The notes under the pieces were generated by a model. That model was not told the DNA's origin. It searched no databases and saw nothing but the letters and a program-made list of their open reading frames with translations. The translations under genes were made by a program, and so were the position numbers. This document shows, piece after piece, positions 7,890-17,339 of a stretch of 64,000 nucleotides of DNA. Origin of the DNA: Promicromonospora sp042731755 (GTDB lineage Bacteria; Actinomycetota; Actinomycetes; Actinomycetales; Cellulomonadaceae); the NCBI RefSeq assembly GCF_042731755.1, contig NZ_JBHWLR010000001.1, positions 1 through 64,000 of the forward strand, read 5' to 3'. The number at the start of each line of letters is the position of its first letter. The stretch's first letter is position 1.

Positions 7890-8541
7890 GGCTGTCGTGT
7901 CGACCGCAACGGCTGCAGCCACCCCCACGCACCAGCACGTGACAGTCAATCGTCCGAACCCGGTCTCGGTCGGGACGATCGTCTGGCTCGCGAGCGAGCT
8001 CATGTTCTTCGCAGCGCTCTTCGCGATGTACTTCACCGTCCGGCAGACCATGCCGGCCGAGGAGTGGGCGCTACAGGCGGACAAGCTGAACATCACCTTC
8101 TCCACGATCAACACGATCGTCCTGGTGCTGTCCTCGTTCACCTGCCAGTGGGCGGTCTTCAAGGCTGAGCAGTTCAAGCCGTCGCGCTCCGGCAAGCTCT
8201 TCCAGTTCTGGACCTGGGGCATGCACGAGTGGCTGACCATGACCTACCTCATGGGTGCCTTCTTCATCGGCGGCCAGATCTTCGAGTACACCGAGCTGGT
8301 GCACGAGGGCCTGACCATCTCGTCCAGCGCGTACGGGTCGGTCTTCTACATGACCACCGGCTTCCACGGCCTGCACGTGACCGGCGGTCTGATCGCCTTC
8401 CTCTTCGTGCTCGGCCGGTCCTTCGCCGCCAAGCGCTTCGGTCACCACGAGGCCACCACCACGATTGTCACGTCCTACTACTGGCACTTCGTCGACGTGG
8501 TGTGGATCGCGCTCTTCGCGGTGATCTACCTGCTGCGCTGA
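7888..8541 (+). CDS. ctaE: Cytochrome c oxidase subunit III
   Basis: 217 residues with five predicted membrane helices. Typical subunit III sequence includes NRPNPVSVGTIVWLASELMFF and GFHGLHVTGG, with the final FVDVVWIALFAVIYL helix. It has no metal centre and supports subunit I. As in mycobacteria it lies ahead of qcrCAB rather than with ctaCD. The frame opens at ATG 7888, but this codon overlaps a CATAAT hexamer. GTG at 7897, seven bases after it, is the likelier start if the mRNA is leaderless, giving 214 residues. Confidence 0.96.
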   Translation: MAVVSTATAAATPTHQHVTVNRPNPVSVGTIVWLASELMFFAALFAMYFTVRQTMPAEEWALQADKLNITFSTINTIVLVLSSFTCQWAVFKAEQFKPSRSGKLFQFWTWGMHEWLTMTYLMGAFFIGGQIFEYTELVHEGLTISSSAYGSVFYMTTGFHGLHVTGGLIAFLFVLGRSFAAKRFGHHEATTTIVTSYYWHFVDVVWIALFAVIYLLR

Positions 8542-8647
8542 CCGGGCGCGCGGTCGCCCCCCGGGCAGCCGCGCCTCAGGGCCACGTGCGGTGGCATAGG
8601 TTGATAACAGAGAAGCTCAACACTCACAGCGAGACGAGGAAATTTTC

Positions 8648-9427
8648 GTGAAGGCACTCGCCGCCCGCAGGCATCACCGGCTGGCGCCGGTCGTTCTCCT
8701 GCTGCTGGCGCTGCTGACCACGGGCGGCGTCTACGCCGCCCTGGCTCCGAGCACGGCTAAGGCCGAGACCGTCAGCACCGCGGACATCGAGACCGGTAAG
8801 AAGCTGTTCCAGGCCAACTGCGCGACGTGCCACGGCGCGAATGCCGAGGGCACCGACGGCGTGCCGTCCCTGGTGGGCGTCGGCGCTGCCGCCGTCGACT
8901 TCCAGGTGTCGACCGGCCGCATGCCGATGCAGATGAACGGCCCGCAGGCCGAGGCCAAGCCGCCGCAGTTCGACGCGGAGCAGACCGCGGCGCTGGCCGG
9001 GTACGTCGCCTCGCTGGGCGCCGGTCCCGCCATCCCGACCGACGAGCAGGTCGACCCGACCAAGGGTGACCCCTCGAACGGCATGGCCCTCTTCCGCACC
9101 AACTGCGCCATGTGCCACAACGCCGTGGGCGCCGGCGGCGCACTCTCGGAGGGCAAGTTCGCACCCGCCCTCTGGGAGACGTCGGAGCGGAACATCTACC
9201 AGGCGATGCTCACCGGCCCGCAGTCGATGCCGGTGTTCAACGACGCGAACATCACGCCGGACGAGAAGCGCGACATCGTGTCGTTCCTCGTCGAGCAGCG
9301 CGAGGGTTCGGCCGGCGGTAACGCGCTCGGCGCCCTCGGACCGGTGTCCGAAGGCCTCTGGGCCTTCGTGATCGGCCTCGGCCTGCTCATCGGTGCCGCA
9401 GTGTGGATCGGAGCGAAGTCCTCGTGA
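8648..9427 (+). CDS. qcrC: Cytochrome bc1 diheme cytochrome c subunit
   Basis: 259 residues. An N-terminal membrane helix (about 14-32) is followed by two class I cytochrome c domains with CATCH and CAMCH heme sites and later Met ligands (GRMPMQM, PQSMPVF), then a C-terminal anchor helix. The fused diheme form replaces a soluble cytochrome c and passes electrons directly to CtaC. GTG at 8648 follows GAGGAAA. The stop overlaps qcrA (GTGA). Confidence 0.97.
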   Translation: MKALAARRHHRLAPVVLLLLALLTTGGVYAALAPSTAKAETVSTADIETGKKLFQANCATCHGANAEGTDGVPSLVGVGAAAVDFQVSTGRMPMQMNGPQAEAKPPQFDAEQTAALAGYVASLGAGPAIPTDEQVDPTKGDPSNGMALFRTNCAMCHNAVGAGGALSEGKFAPALWETSERNIYQAMLTGPQSMPVFNDANITPDEKRDIVSFLVEQREGSAGGNALGALGPVSEGLWAFVIGLGLLIGAAVWIGAKSS

Positions 9428-10494
9428 GCGAGAACCAGAACACCCCCGCCGACACCTCGCACGAGGTGACGGTCACCCCTGAGGCGGGTACCGCCGTCGG
9501 GCACCCGGAGCGGTTCCCGGACCCGGGCGTCCCGGAGCACAAGCACCGCCTGACGGACACCGACCCGCGCGCCGCCAAGCGCGCCGAGCGGACCGTCACC
9601 ATCCTGTTCGTCCTGTCGATCCTGGGCACGGTCGGCTCGATCGTCGCCTACGTGATGGTCCCGCCGGACGGCACGACCTCGGGCGTCCGCCTGTCGACCC
9701 TGCTGCTCGGCCTCGGCCTCGCGGTGTCGCTGCTCGGCATCGGCATCGCCGGCATCCACTGGGCCAAGTCGCTCATGGGCGACAAGGAGATGGTCCAGGA
9801 GCGGCACTCGCTCGCGACGAACGACGAGGACCGCGCCATCGCGGTCCAGGACCTGAACGAGGGTCTCGCCGACTCGGGCGTCGTCGGACGCCGCGGCGTG
9901 CTCAAGGGCGCCTTCTTCGGCGCCCTGGCGCTGTTCCCGCTGGCCATCGCGGTGCCGCTGATCGGCTCCGTGGGCGGTGACTGGAACGTCTCCAAGTTCA
10001 AGCACACCATCTGGAAGAACGGCACGCGCCTGGCGATCGACCCCTCGGGCCGGCCCATCAAGGCCGCCGACGTCACCGTCGGCTCCGTCTTCCACGTGGT
10101 CCCGGAGACCACCGAGGAGTTCCGCTCCACGCACGAGTGGATCAACGAGAAGTCCAAGGCCGTGGTCCTGATGGTCCGCCTCAACCCGGAGGACCTCCGC
10201 ACGGACCAGTCGCCCGAGGGCGAGACCTGGTCGCACGAGGGAATCGTCGCCTACTCGAAGATCTGCACGCACGTGGGCTGCCCGGTGGCCCTGTACGAGC
10301 AGCAGACCCACCACCTCCTGTGCCCCTGCCACCAGTCGACGTTCGACATCGCGGACAGCGCGAAGGTCGTCTTCGGCCCGGCCAACCGCCGGCTGCCGCA
10401 GCTGCCGATCACGGTCGACGACGAGGGCTACCTCATCGCGCAGGACGACTTCGCCGAGCCCATCGGCCCGAGCTTCTGGGAGCGCCTTAAGTGA
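9424..10494 (+). CDS. qcrA: Ubiquinol/menaquinol-cytochrome c reductase Rieske subunit
   Basis: 356 residues. The N-terminal half has three membrane helices, typical of actinobacterial QcrA rather than the single helix of proteobacteria. The Rieske domain holds CTHVGC and CPCHQS, giving the two Cys and two His that bind the 2Fe-2S cluster. GTG at 9424 is preferred over an earlier in-frame start because it overlaps the qcrC stop and has GGAGCGAAG upstream. The stop overlaps qcrB by four bases. Confidence 0.96.
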   Translation: MSENQNTPADTSHEVTVTPEAGTAVGHPERFPDPGVPEHKHRLTDTDPRAAKRAERTVTILFVLSILGTVGSIVAYVMVPPDGTTSGVRLSTLLLGLGLAVSLLGIGIAGIHWAKSLMGDKEMVQERHSLATNDEDRAIAVQDLNEGLADSGVVGRRGVLKGAFFGALALFPLAIAVPLIGSVGGDWNVSKFKHTIWKNGTRLAIDPSGRPIKAADVTVGSVFHVVPETTEEFRSTHEWINEKSKAVVLMVRLNPEDLRTDQSPEGETWSHEGIVAYSKICTHVGCPVALYEQQTHHLLCPCHQSTFDIADSAKVVFGPANRRLPQLPITVDDEGYLIAQDDFAEPIGPSFWERLK

Positions 10495-12203
10495 GCACCG
10501 CGACCCACGACACCAAGCCCGAGGCACCGGCCAAGCCGACGACGACCGTCGGCAAGGCTGCGGACTACCTCGACCAGCGCACCTCCATCGGCGTCGCCGT
10601 CAAGGAGTTCGCGCGCAAGGTCTTCCCGGACCACTGGTCCTTCATGCTCGGCGAGATCGCCCTGTTCTCGTTCGTCGTGCTGATCATCTCGGGCTTCTTC
10701 CTGACGATGTTCTTCGAGCCGTCGATGGCGCTCACCACGTACGAGGGTGAGCACCCCGCGACCATGCACGGTCAGCTCATGTCCGTCGCGTTCGCCTCGA
10801 CCCTCGACATGTCGTTCGAGGTGCGCGGCGGCCTGCTGATGCGGCAGATCCACCACTGGTCGGCCCTGATCTTCATGGCCTCGATCGTGGTGCACATGAT
10901 GCGCGTGTTCTTCACCGGCGCGTTCCGCAAGCCGCGCGAGATCAACTGGATCGTCGGCATCCTGCTCATGATCCTGGGCCTGGCGGCCGGCTTCACCGGC
11001 TACTCGCTGCCCGACGACGTGCTCTCCGGCAACGGCCTGCGCATCACCGACGGTGTGGTCAAGTCGATCCCGCTGATCGGCTCGTTCATGTCGTACATGA
11101 TCTTCGGCGGCGAGTTCCCGGGCCACCACATCGTGCCGCGCCTGTTCACGCTGCACATCTTCGTGGTGCCGGGCATCCTGCTGGCGCTGATCGCGCTGCA
11201 CCTGTTCCTGATGGTGCTGCAGAAGCACACCCAGTACCCGGGTGGCGGCCGCACCGACAAGAACGTCGTCGGCTACCCGGCGCTGCCGGTGTACGTCGCC
11301 AAGATGACCGGCAACTTCTTCATGGTCTTCGGCGTGCTGGCGCTCATGGGTGCCACGATGTCGATCAACAACGTGTGGAACTACGGGCCGTTCGACCCGT
11401 CGCCGGTCTCCGCGGGTGCCCAGCCGGACTGGTACATGCTGTTCCTGGAGGGCTCGCTGCGACTGATGCCGGGCCAGGGCACGGAATGGATCATCTTCGG
11501 CTACACGCTGCCGTTGAACGTGCTGATCCCCGCCGTGGTCATCCCGGGTCTGCTGTTCACGTTCCTCATCGTGTACCCGTTCCTCGAGGCACGGGTGACC
11601 GGCGACGACCGCGAGCACCACGTGCTGGACCGCCCGCGCAACAAGCCGGCGCGCACCGGCCTGGGCGTCGCGTTCCTGACGGCGTTCATCATCCTGGCCC
11701 TGGCCGGGTCGAACGACCTCATCGCCACGCACTTCGCGCTGTCGATCAACGCGATCACCTGGGTGTTCCGCGTCCTGTTCTTCGTGGGGCCGGTGTTCGC
11801 CTACTTCGTCACCAAGCGCATCTGCCTCGGGCTGCAGCGCAAGGACCGCGAGCTGGTGCTGCACGGCCACGAGTCGGGCCGCATCGTGCGCTTCGCCAAC
11901 GGCGAGTACATCGAGGTCCACACGCCGCTCGACGAGCAGGAGCGCTGGCTGCGCGTCAACTACGAGGCGCCCGGCCCGCTGGCGATCGCCCCGAAGACCG
12001 ACGCCCGCGGCGTGAAGCGCAAGGGCTACGGCGCCGACAAGCGCTGGCAGGGCCTGTCCCGGTTCTTCTACGAGGACCGCGTCTCGCCCGTGACCCCGGC
12101 CGAGGTGGCCGCCGCGCACTCGCACGGCGAGCACGACGAGCTGTCCGGCTCCGAGCGCCAGGCCGTCGAGGCGGGCGTCGGAACCACCTCGCGGGAGCAC
12201 TGA
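10491..12203 (+). CDS. qcrB: Cytochrome bc1 cytochrome b subunit
   Basis: 570 residues; binds hemes bL and bH and forms the quinol sites. Heme-ligand histidines are visible in QIHHWSALIF...VVHMMR and RLFTLHIF...ALHLFLMV. The Qo-site motif is PDWY (in QPDWYMLF). The C-terminal 150 residues are cytosolic and conserved in actinobacteria. GTG at 10491 overlaps the qcrA stop, completing a ctaE-qcrC-qcrA-qcrB set. A second, very similar copy lies 1 kb downstream after sodA. Confidence 0.97.
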   Translation: MSTATHDTKPEAPAKPTTTVGKAADYLDQRTSIGVAVKEFARKVFPDHWSFMLGEIALFSFVVLIISGFFLTMFFEPSMALTTYEGEHPATMHGQLMSVAFASTLDMSFEVRGGLLMRQIHHWSALIFMASIVVHMMRVFFTGAFRKPREINWIVGILLMILGLAAGFTGYSLPDDVLSGNGLRITDGVVKSIPLIGSFMSYMIFGGEFPGHHIVPRLFTLHIFVVPGILLALIALHLFLMVLQKHTQYPGGGRTDKNVVGYPALPVYVAKMTGNFFMVFGVLALMGATMSINNVWNYGPFDPSPVSAGAQPDWYMLFLEGSLRLMPGQGTEWIIFGYTLPLNVLIPAVVIPGLLFTFLIVYPFLEARVTGDDREHHVLDRPRNKPARTGLGVAFLTAFIILALAGSNDLIATHFALSINAITWVFRVLFFVGPVFAYFVTKRICLGLQRKDRELVLHGHESGRIVRFANGEYIEVHTPLDEQERWLRVNYEAPGPLAIAPKTDARGVKRKGYGADKRWQGLSRFFYEDRVSPVTPAEVAAAHSHGEHDELSGSERQAVEAGVGTTSREH

Positions 12204-12223
12204 GCGACCTGCGACACCAAGCG

Positions 12224-12271
12224 ATGGCCTGTGTCTCCTGGTCCGCATCTGCGGCCGGGGACACGGGCCAT
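12224..12271 (+). terminator. Hairpin after qcrB
   Basis: ATGGCCTGTGTCTCC pairs with GGGGACACGGGCCAT, with two mismatches and a roughly 19-base loop, just after the qcrB stop. There is no T tract, so it may be a processing or factor-assisted site. Confidence 0.55.
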
Positions 12272-12368
12272 TGCCGTCCCGGCGGGCACCACCTCGGCGC
12301 ACGACCAGGACGGCGTCCCACCCTGCGCACCGTCCGGTGTGCGGACCGATCCTGGAGGTACCTCAGCA

Positions 12369-12998
12369 ATGGCTGTTTACACGCTCCCTGACCTGACCTA
12401 CGACTACGCCGCGCTCGAGCCGCACATCTCGGGCAAGATCATGGAGCTGCACCACTCCAAGCACCACGCGACGTACGTCAAGGGTGCCAACACTGCCCTG
12501 GAGCAGCTCGAGGAGGCCCGCGAGACGGGCAACCTGGCGAACGTCAACAAGATCGAGAAGGACCTCGCGTTCAACCTCGGTGGTCACATCAACCACTCGA
12601 TCTTCTGGACGAACATGGCACCGGAGGCCGGCGGAGAGCCGACCGGCGACATCGCCACGGCGATCGACGAGCACTTCGGCTCGTTCGAGAAGTTCAAGGC
12701 GCACTTCACCGCCGTCGCCGCCGGCGTCCAGGGTTCCGGCTGGGCCGTCCTGGCCTGGGACTCCGTGGGCCAGAAGCTGGTCGTCGTGCAGCTGTTCGAC
12801 CAGCAGGGCAACATCCCCTTCGCGCTCACCCCGGTCCTCATGCTGGACTGCTGGGAGCACGCCTACTACATCGACTACCTGAACGTCCGCCCGGACTACA
12901 TCAAGGCCTGGTGGAACCTGGTGTCGTGGAGCAACGTCTCCGAGCGCCTGGCGCGGGCGAAGACGCAGACCGCGGGTCTCGTCGTCGCCTCGGCCTGA
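12369..12998 (+). CDS. sodA: Superoxide dismutase, Fe/Mn family
   Basis: 209 residues. Metal ligands are visible: the first His in ELHHSKHHATYV, the second in GGHINHSIFW, then Asp and His in LDCWEHAYY. The spacing and length are those of the Fe/Mn enzymes. The GGHxNHSIFW segment with the ExQGNIPF motif suggests Mn or cambialistic use, but sequence alone does not settle this. ATG at 12369 has GGAGGT nine bases upstream. It is a separate unit between two qcrB copies, with hairpins on both sides, suitable for removing superoxide made by the neighbouring respiratory chain. Confidence 0.97.
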   Translation: MAVYTLPDLTYDYAALEPHISGKIMELHHSKHHATYVKGANTALEQLEEARETGNLANVNKIEKDLAFNLGGHINHSIFWTNMAPEAGGEPTGDIATAIDEHFGSFEKFKAHFTAVAAGVQGSGWAVLAWDSVGQKLVVVQLFDQQGNIPFALTPVLMLDCWEHAYYIDYLNVRPDYIKAWWNLVSWSNVSERLARAKTQTAGLVVASA

Positions 12999-13010
12999 CC
13001 GCCTGACCAC

Positions 13011-13058
13011 AGATCCGGCGCACCCTCGGGAGGTCTCTCCCCGGGGTGCGCCGGATCT
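13011..13058 (+). terminator. Terminator hairpin after sodA
   Basis: AGATCCGGCGCACCC and GGGTGCGCCGGATCT are perfect 15-base arms, with a G+C-rich inner loop that can fold again. It begins 12 bases after the sodA stop. Confidence 0.75.
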
Positions 13059-13172
13059 GTCATGTCACGTTCCGGTGCCCCGATTCGTCGCCGAGGGTGG
13101 AAGCAAAGCCCGGCACGGTGTCTACTGGAGGTCAACGGTAGGGCCCGTGCCGCCGAACTCAGGGGTGATGAC

Positions 13173-14972
13173 GTGGCAACGAAGCAGCGTCCGAGTGCCG
13201 TCGGCAAGGCAGCCGACTACCTTGACCAGCGCACCACCATCGGGGTGCTGGTCAAGGAGCTGGCGCGCAAGGTCTTCCCCGACCACTGGTCCTTCATGCT
13301 CGGCGAGATCGCCCTGTTCTCGTTCGTCGTGCTCATCGCGTCCGGCTTCTTCCTGACGATGTTCTTCGAGCCGTCCATGGCGCTGGTGCGGTTCGAGGGC
13401 GACTATCCGCCGTCGATGCACGGGCAGCTCATGTCGGCGGCGTTCAGCTCCACCGTGGACATGTCGTTCGAGGTGCGTGGCGGTCTGCTGATGCGGCAGA
13501 TCCACCACTGGTCGGCCCTGATCTTCATCGGCTCGATCGTGCTGCACATGTTCCGGATCTTCTTCACCGGCGCGTTCCGCAAGCCGCGCGAGATCAACTG
13601 GATCGTCGGCCTCACCATGCTGATCCTGGCTCTGGCGGCCGGCTTCACCGGCTACTCGCTGCCCGATGACGTGCTGAGCGGCAACGGCCTGCGCATCATC
13701 GACGGCGTGGTCAAGTCGATCCCGCTGATCGGCGCGTACCTGTCCTTCCTCGTCTTCGGCGGCGAGTTCCCGGGCGACCACATCATCCCGCGGCTGTTCA
13801 CGCTGCACATCTTCGTGATCCCCGGGATCCTGATCGCCCTGATCGCGCTGCACCTGTTCCTCATGGTGGTGCAGAAGCACGGCCAGTACCCGGGCGGTGG
13901 CCGCACCGACAAGAACGTGGTGGGCTTCCCGGCCCTGCCGGTGTACGTGACCAAGATGACGGGCAACCTCTTCATCATCGCCGGGGTGCTGACCCTCATG
14001 GGCGCCACCATGGCGATCAACAACGTGTGGAACTACGGCCCGTACGACCCGGCGCCGGTGTCCGCCGGCACACAGCCCGACTGGTACATCCTCTTTGTCG
14101 ACGGCGCCCTACGCCTGATGCCGGGACCGGGCTGGGAATGGGTCATCGGCGGCTACACGCTGAGCCTGAACATCCTGATCCCGGCGGTCGTGGTGCCGGG
14201 CATCCTGTTCACGCTCCTGTTCGCGTGGCCGTTCCTCGAGGCCCGCGTGACCGGGGACCATCGCGAGCACCACGTGCTGGACCGGCCGCGCAACCGGCCG
14301 GTGCGGACCGGTATCGGCGTCGCGTTGTTCGTCGCGTTCCTGGTGTGTGCCCTGGCGGCGACGAACGACATCATCGCCACGCACTTCTCGCTGAGCATCT
14401 TTGCGATCACGTGGGTGCTGCGCGTGCTCCTGTTCGTGGGCCCCGTGTTCGCGTTCTTCGTGACGAAACGGGTGTGCCTCGGGCTGCAGCGCAAGGACCG
14501 CGAGCTGGTGCTGCACGGGCACGAGTCCGGCCGCATCGTGCGCTTCGCCAACGGCGAGTACGTCGAGGTGCACACCCCGCTGGACCCGCAGGAGATCTGG
14601 CTGCGCACCCAGCACACGTCCCCGAAGCCCTTGGAGATCAAACCCGCGACGGACGCCCGCGGGGTCAAGCGCCGGGGCTACCGGTCCGACCGACGCTGGC
14701 AGCGGCTGTCCGAGTTCTTCTACGAGGACCGCGTGGAGCCGGCCACGCCCGCGGAGCTCGCGGCGGCCCACTCGCACGGCGAGCACGACGAGATCGAGGC
14801 CAGGACCCCGGCTGCTCTGGGGTCCGGGTCCGGGTCCGGGTTCGGCGCTGGCAGCGGCGGGCAGGGCACGTCCGGTCCGCGGGCTGCCGGACCGCGTACC
14901 TCCGGAGAGGGCGCCGCGAGCCGGGGCGACACGGGGCCGGGCGACGCCGGACGGGGCGAGGCGCCGCGGTAG
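13173..14972 (+). CDS. Second cytochrome b subunit (qcrB paralogue)
   Basis: 599 residues, nearly collinear with qcrB at 10491-12203. It keeps the heme histidines (QIHHWSALIF, RLFTLHIF) and the PDWY Qo motif, so it should bind both b hemes. Differences are scattered conservative changes and a new C-terminal tail of about 60 residues, rich in Gly/Ser/Arg, partly built from a GGGTCC 6-base repeat near 14820. It has no qcrC or qcrA partner of its own. GTG at 13173 follows AGGGGTG at good distance; the frame is open further upstream but that part does not resemble QcrB. It may swap into the bcc complex under other conditions, or be a redundant duplicate. Confidence 0.92.
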   Translation: MATKQRPSAVGKAADYLDQRTTIGVLVKELARKVFPDHWSFMLGEIALFSFVVLIASGFFLTMFFEPSMALVRFEGDYPPSMHGQLMSAAFSSTVDMSFEVRGGLLMRQIHHWSALIFIGSIVLHMFRIFFTGAFRKPREINWIVGLTMLILALAAGFTGYSLPDDVLSGNGLRIIDGVVKSIPLIGAYLSFLVFGGEFPGDHIIPRLFTLHIFVIPGILIALIALHLFLMVVQKHGQYPGGGRTDKNVVGFPALPVYVTKMTGNLFIIAGVLTLMGATMAINNVWNYGPYDPAPVSAGTQPDWYILFVDGALRLMPGPGWEWVIGGYTLSLNILIPAVVVPGILFTLLFAWPFLEARVTGDHREHHVLDRPRNRPVRTGIGVALFVAFLVCALAATNDIIATHFSLSIFAITWVLRVLLFVGPVFAFFVTKRVCLGLQRKDRELVLHGHESGRIVRFANGEYVEVHTPLDPQEIWLRTQHTSPKPLEIKPATDARGVKRRGYRSDRRWQRLSEFFYEDRVEPATPAELAAAHSHGEHDEIEARTPAALGSGSGSGFGAGSGGQGTSGPRAAGPRTSGEGAASRGDTGPGDAGRGEAPR

Positions 14973-15028
14973 CCGAGCCGCGGTAGCGGAGCCGAGCTAG
15001 CGGAGCCGCCGTGGCGGTGCCGAGCTAG
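14966..15028. repeat. 14-base tandem repeat across the qcrB-paralogue stop
   Basis: Four 14-base units related to GCGGTAGCGGAGCC start at 14966, 14980, 14994 and 15008, plus a half unit reaching the stop of the Lrp-type gene. The qcrB-paralogue stop codon lies inside the first unit. Confidence 0.8.
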
Positions 15029-15306
15029 TCGTCGAGCCCCAGGGCGAAGGCCTGCTCCAGGTCCGCCTTGGAGAACGCGCGGAACGCGATGAGCGTCTCG
15101 GTGTTCTGCACGCCCGGCACCTTGTTCACCGTGTCGGAGACGACGCCGGCGAGCTGCTCGTGCTCGGGCACGCGCACGATCGCCACGAGGTCGGTCTTGC
15201 CGGTCACGGAGAAGACCTCGCTCACACCATCGATGTTCGCGACCTCCTGCGCGACCTCGGGAATGCGGGACGTCTCGGCGTCGATGAGGACGATCGCGGT
15301 CAGCAT
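15025..15306 (-). CDS. Lrp/AsnC ligand-binding (RAM) domain protein
   Basis: 93 residues forming only the effector-binding half of an Lrp/AsnC regulator (ferredoxin-like RAM fold) with no helix-turn-helix. Strands and helices are seen as LTAIVLIDAE, VSEVFSVTGKTDLVAIVRVP and VQNTETLIAFRAF, where the SVTGKTDLVA turn is the usual ligand site. Such stand-alone forms may bind amino acids and pair with full-length regulators; that is family knowledge. Its ATG overlaps the stop of the exonuclease gene by seven bases, so the two are co-expressed. Confidence 0.85.
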   Translation of the reverse strand: MLTAIVLIDAETSRIPEVAQEVANIDGVSEVFSVTGKTDLVAIVRVPEHEQLAGVVSDTVNKVPGVQNTETLIAFRAFSKADLEQAFALGLDD

Positions 15307-17174
15307 GCCGTCATCGTATCCACGTGCCGCGGGTTCTCGGGTCCCGGGACGACGGCGACCTCGTCCGCGACCTCGTCCGCTGCGGCAGAGCCGTCGTCAC
15401 CTGAGCCCTCGCCCGCGGAGTCCGTGGCGATCTCCGTCCGCACCCGCTCCGAGGCCCAGGTCAGGTCGGCGTGCGCCCCCGCCGCGCGCACCGGGCACGC
15501 CCAGGTGTCGCTGACGTGGACCAGCCGGACGCCGGGGGAGTCGAGCCAGGCGAGCAGCAGGTCGGTCTCCTCGGGGTGCGCGGCCGGGGCCGGGGCGACG
15601 GGCGGCTCGACGTGCTCCGCCGTCGTGCGCAGGGCGTCCACGAGGGGGAGCGGGCTGGCGCCCGGCGCCGACACGTCGGTCGCGGCGAGCCGGCCGTGCT
15701 TGATCACCACGATCTCCCAGCCGCCGGGCCTGCCCGGGGCGTCGCCGATGCCCGACGGGCGGGCGGCGACCAGCTCGGCGCAGGCGGCCAGCGGCCCGAG
15801 CCGCTGGGCGCGGTGCGCGCCCTGCACGAAGGCGCGCAGGCGTCGGGTGACCTCGCCGGCCTCCTCGTACCGTTCCTGGTGGGCGAGCGTCGCGATCCGG
15901 TCGGAGAGGGCCCGCACCACCGGGGCGGGGTCGCCGGTGAGGGCGGCGCGCGCGGCGTCGGCCACGTCGGCGTAGGACGCGTCGGGTGCCTCCGTGGCCA
16001 CGCACGGGGCGGAGCAGCGGCCCATCCCCGCCAGGGCGCAGGGGCTGCCGGGGCGCTTGGAGACGAGCGGGATGCGGGCGGTGCACTGCCGCAGGTTCAG
16101 GGCGTCGTGCAGGGCGTGCACGGCCTCCTGCGCGGTGCGCCGGGACCCGAACGGGCCGATGTGCGCCGCGCCCGCCACGACGCCGCCCACGACCGACAGA
16201 CGCGGGTAGGCCTCGTCGGTCAGGCGCACCCACGAGTGCCGCTCCGGGAACTTGGACCGCCGGTTGTAGCGGGGCGCGTGCTCGGTGATCAGCCGCAGCT
16301 CCCGCACCTGGGCCTCCAGCGGCGTGGCGCAGGCGACGGGCGTGACCCGCTCGGCGATGCGCACCATCTCGGTGATCCGCTTGCGCTTCTCCGCGGCGGT
16401 GAAGTACGAGCGCACCCGCTTGCGGATGTTGACCGACGTACCGACGTACAGCACCTCGTCGCCCGGGCCACGGAAGAGGTAGACGCCGGGCGACTCGGGC
16501 AGGCCGTCGGCCAGGTGCCGCTTGCGGCGCACCTCGGGCGGCACCGGATCGGCCGCCGTGGCGAGGTCCTCCAGGTGCGTGACGCCCATCGGCGCGAGGC
16601 GCTCGAAGAGCGCGTGCAGCACGTCGACGGTCGCGCGCGCGTCGGCCAGCGCGCGGTGGTCGGGGGACACGGTGGCGTGGAACAGGTTCGCCAGCGTGGA
16701 CAGCTTGTGGTTGGGCGCCTCGTCCCGCGTGACCAGGCGGCGGGCCAGCGGCACCGTGTCCACGACGGTGAACCCGGGCCACGGGTAGTCCAGCCGGGCA
16801 CACATCGCCTTGAGGAAGCCGACGTCGAACGGCGCGTTGTGGGCCACCAGCACCGTGTCGTGCGCGAACTCCAGGAAGCTCGGCAGCACCAGCGCGATGT
16901 CCGGCGCCGTTGCGACCATGGCGTTCGTGATGCCGGTCAGCCGGGCGACGAACGCCGGGACGGGCTGCCCGGGGTTGACCAGCGACTGGAACTCGCCCAG
17001 CACCTCGCCGCCGCGCACCTTGACCGCACCGATCTCGGTGATGCCGCCCTCTTTGGCGTTGGTCCCCGTGGTCTCCAGGTCAACGACGACGAAGGTCACG
17101 TCACGCAGCGGCGTGCCGAGCTCCTCGAAGGTGGCCTGGTAGGCCGACTGTTGGACGGATGCCGCGGTGCTCAC
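15300..17174 (-). CDS. DEDDh 3'-5' exonuclease fused to UvrC-like GIY-YIG domain
   Basis: About 624 residues. Residues 25-190 are a DnaQ-type exonuclease: VVVDLETTG (ExoI), HNAPFDVGFL (ExoII), then HRALADARAT (ExoIII) with the DEDDh His. Residues 215-300 are a GIY-YIG nuclease: GVYLFRG, VLYVGTSVNIRKRV. The C-terminal part resembles the Cys-rich segment of UvrC (CTARIP, CALAGMGRCSAPC). The same fusion is known in actinobacteria (Rv2191 in M. tuberculosis, also near trpD-ctaE). A role in DNA repair is likely, not shown. GTG at 17174 is chosen because TAGCCT stands seven bases before it, as for a leaderless mRNA. Confidence 0.88.
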   Translation of the reverse strand: MSTAASVQQSAYQATFEELGTPLRDVTFVVVDLETTGTNAKEGGITEIGAVKVRGGEVLGEFQSLVNPGQPVPAFVARLTGITNAMVATAPDIALVLPSFLEFAHDTVLVAHNAPFDVGFLKAMCARLDYPWPGFTVVDTVPLARRLVTRDEAPNHKLSTLANLFHATVSPDHRALADARATVDVLHALFERLAPMGVTHLEDLATAADPVPPEVRRKRHLADGLPESPGVYLFRGPGDEVLYVGTSVNIRKRVRSYFTAAEKRKRITEMVRIAERVTPVACATPLEAQVRELRLITEHAPRYNRRSKFPERHSWVRLTDEAYPRLSVVGGVVAGAAHIGPFGSRRTAQEAVHALHDALNLRQCTARIPLVSKRPGSPCALAGMGRCSAPCVATEAPDASYADVADAARAALTGDPAPVVRALSDRIATLAHQERYEEAGEVTRRLRAFVQGAHRAQRLGPLAACAELVAARPSGIGDAPGRPGGWEIVVIKHGRLAATDVSAPGASPLPLVDALRTTAEHVEPPVAPAPAAHPEETDLLLAWLDSPGVRLVHVSDTWACPVRAAGAHADLTWASERVRTEIATDSAGEGSGDDGSAAADEVADEVAVVPGPENPRHVDTMTAC

Positions 17175-17181
17175 GGGGCCG

Positions 17182-17187
17182 AGGCTA
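17182..17187 (-). promoter_or_regulatory. -10 element, leaderless exonuclease gene
   Basis: On the minus strand TAGCCT is followed by CGGCCCC and the GTG start. The same string with one change in the spacer precedes purC at 18773-18778. Confidence 0.6.
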
Positions 17188-17339
17188 GCGGGAGACACTG
17201 ACACGCTTGTTCGAGCCGCGCCGTCGGGCGGGGAAGGCCCCTGTACGGCCTCGTTCGTGGGCCCAGGAAGGAGCCACGAATCGGACCAGGTAGGTCGTCC
17301 GGATGGCGCGCTGTCCACAGGTGCGGCAAGCATGAGCAC

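Noticed and set aside
10428..12302. 624-codon minus-strand frame opposite qcrB
   Set aside because: Shadow of qcrB with no motif; the same type of frame appears opposite the qcrB paralogue.
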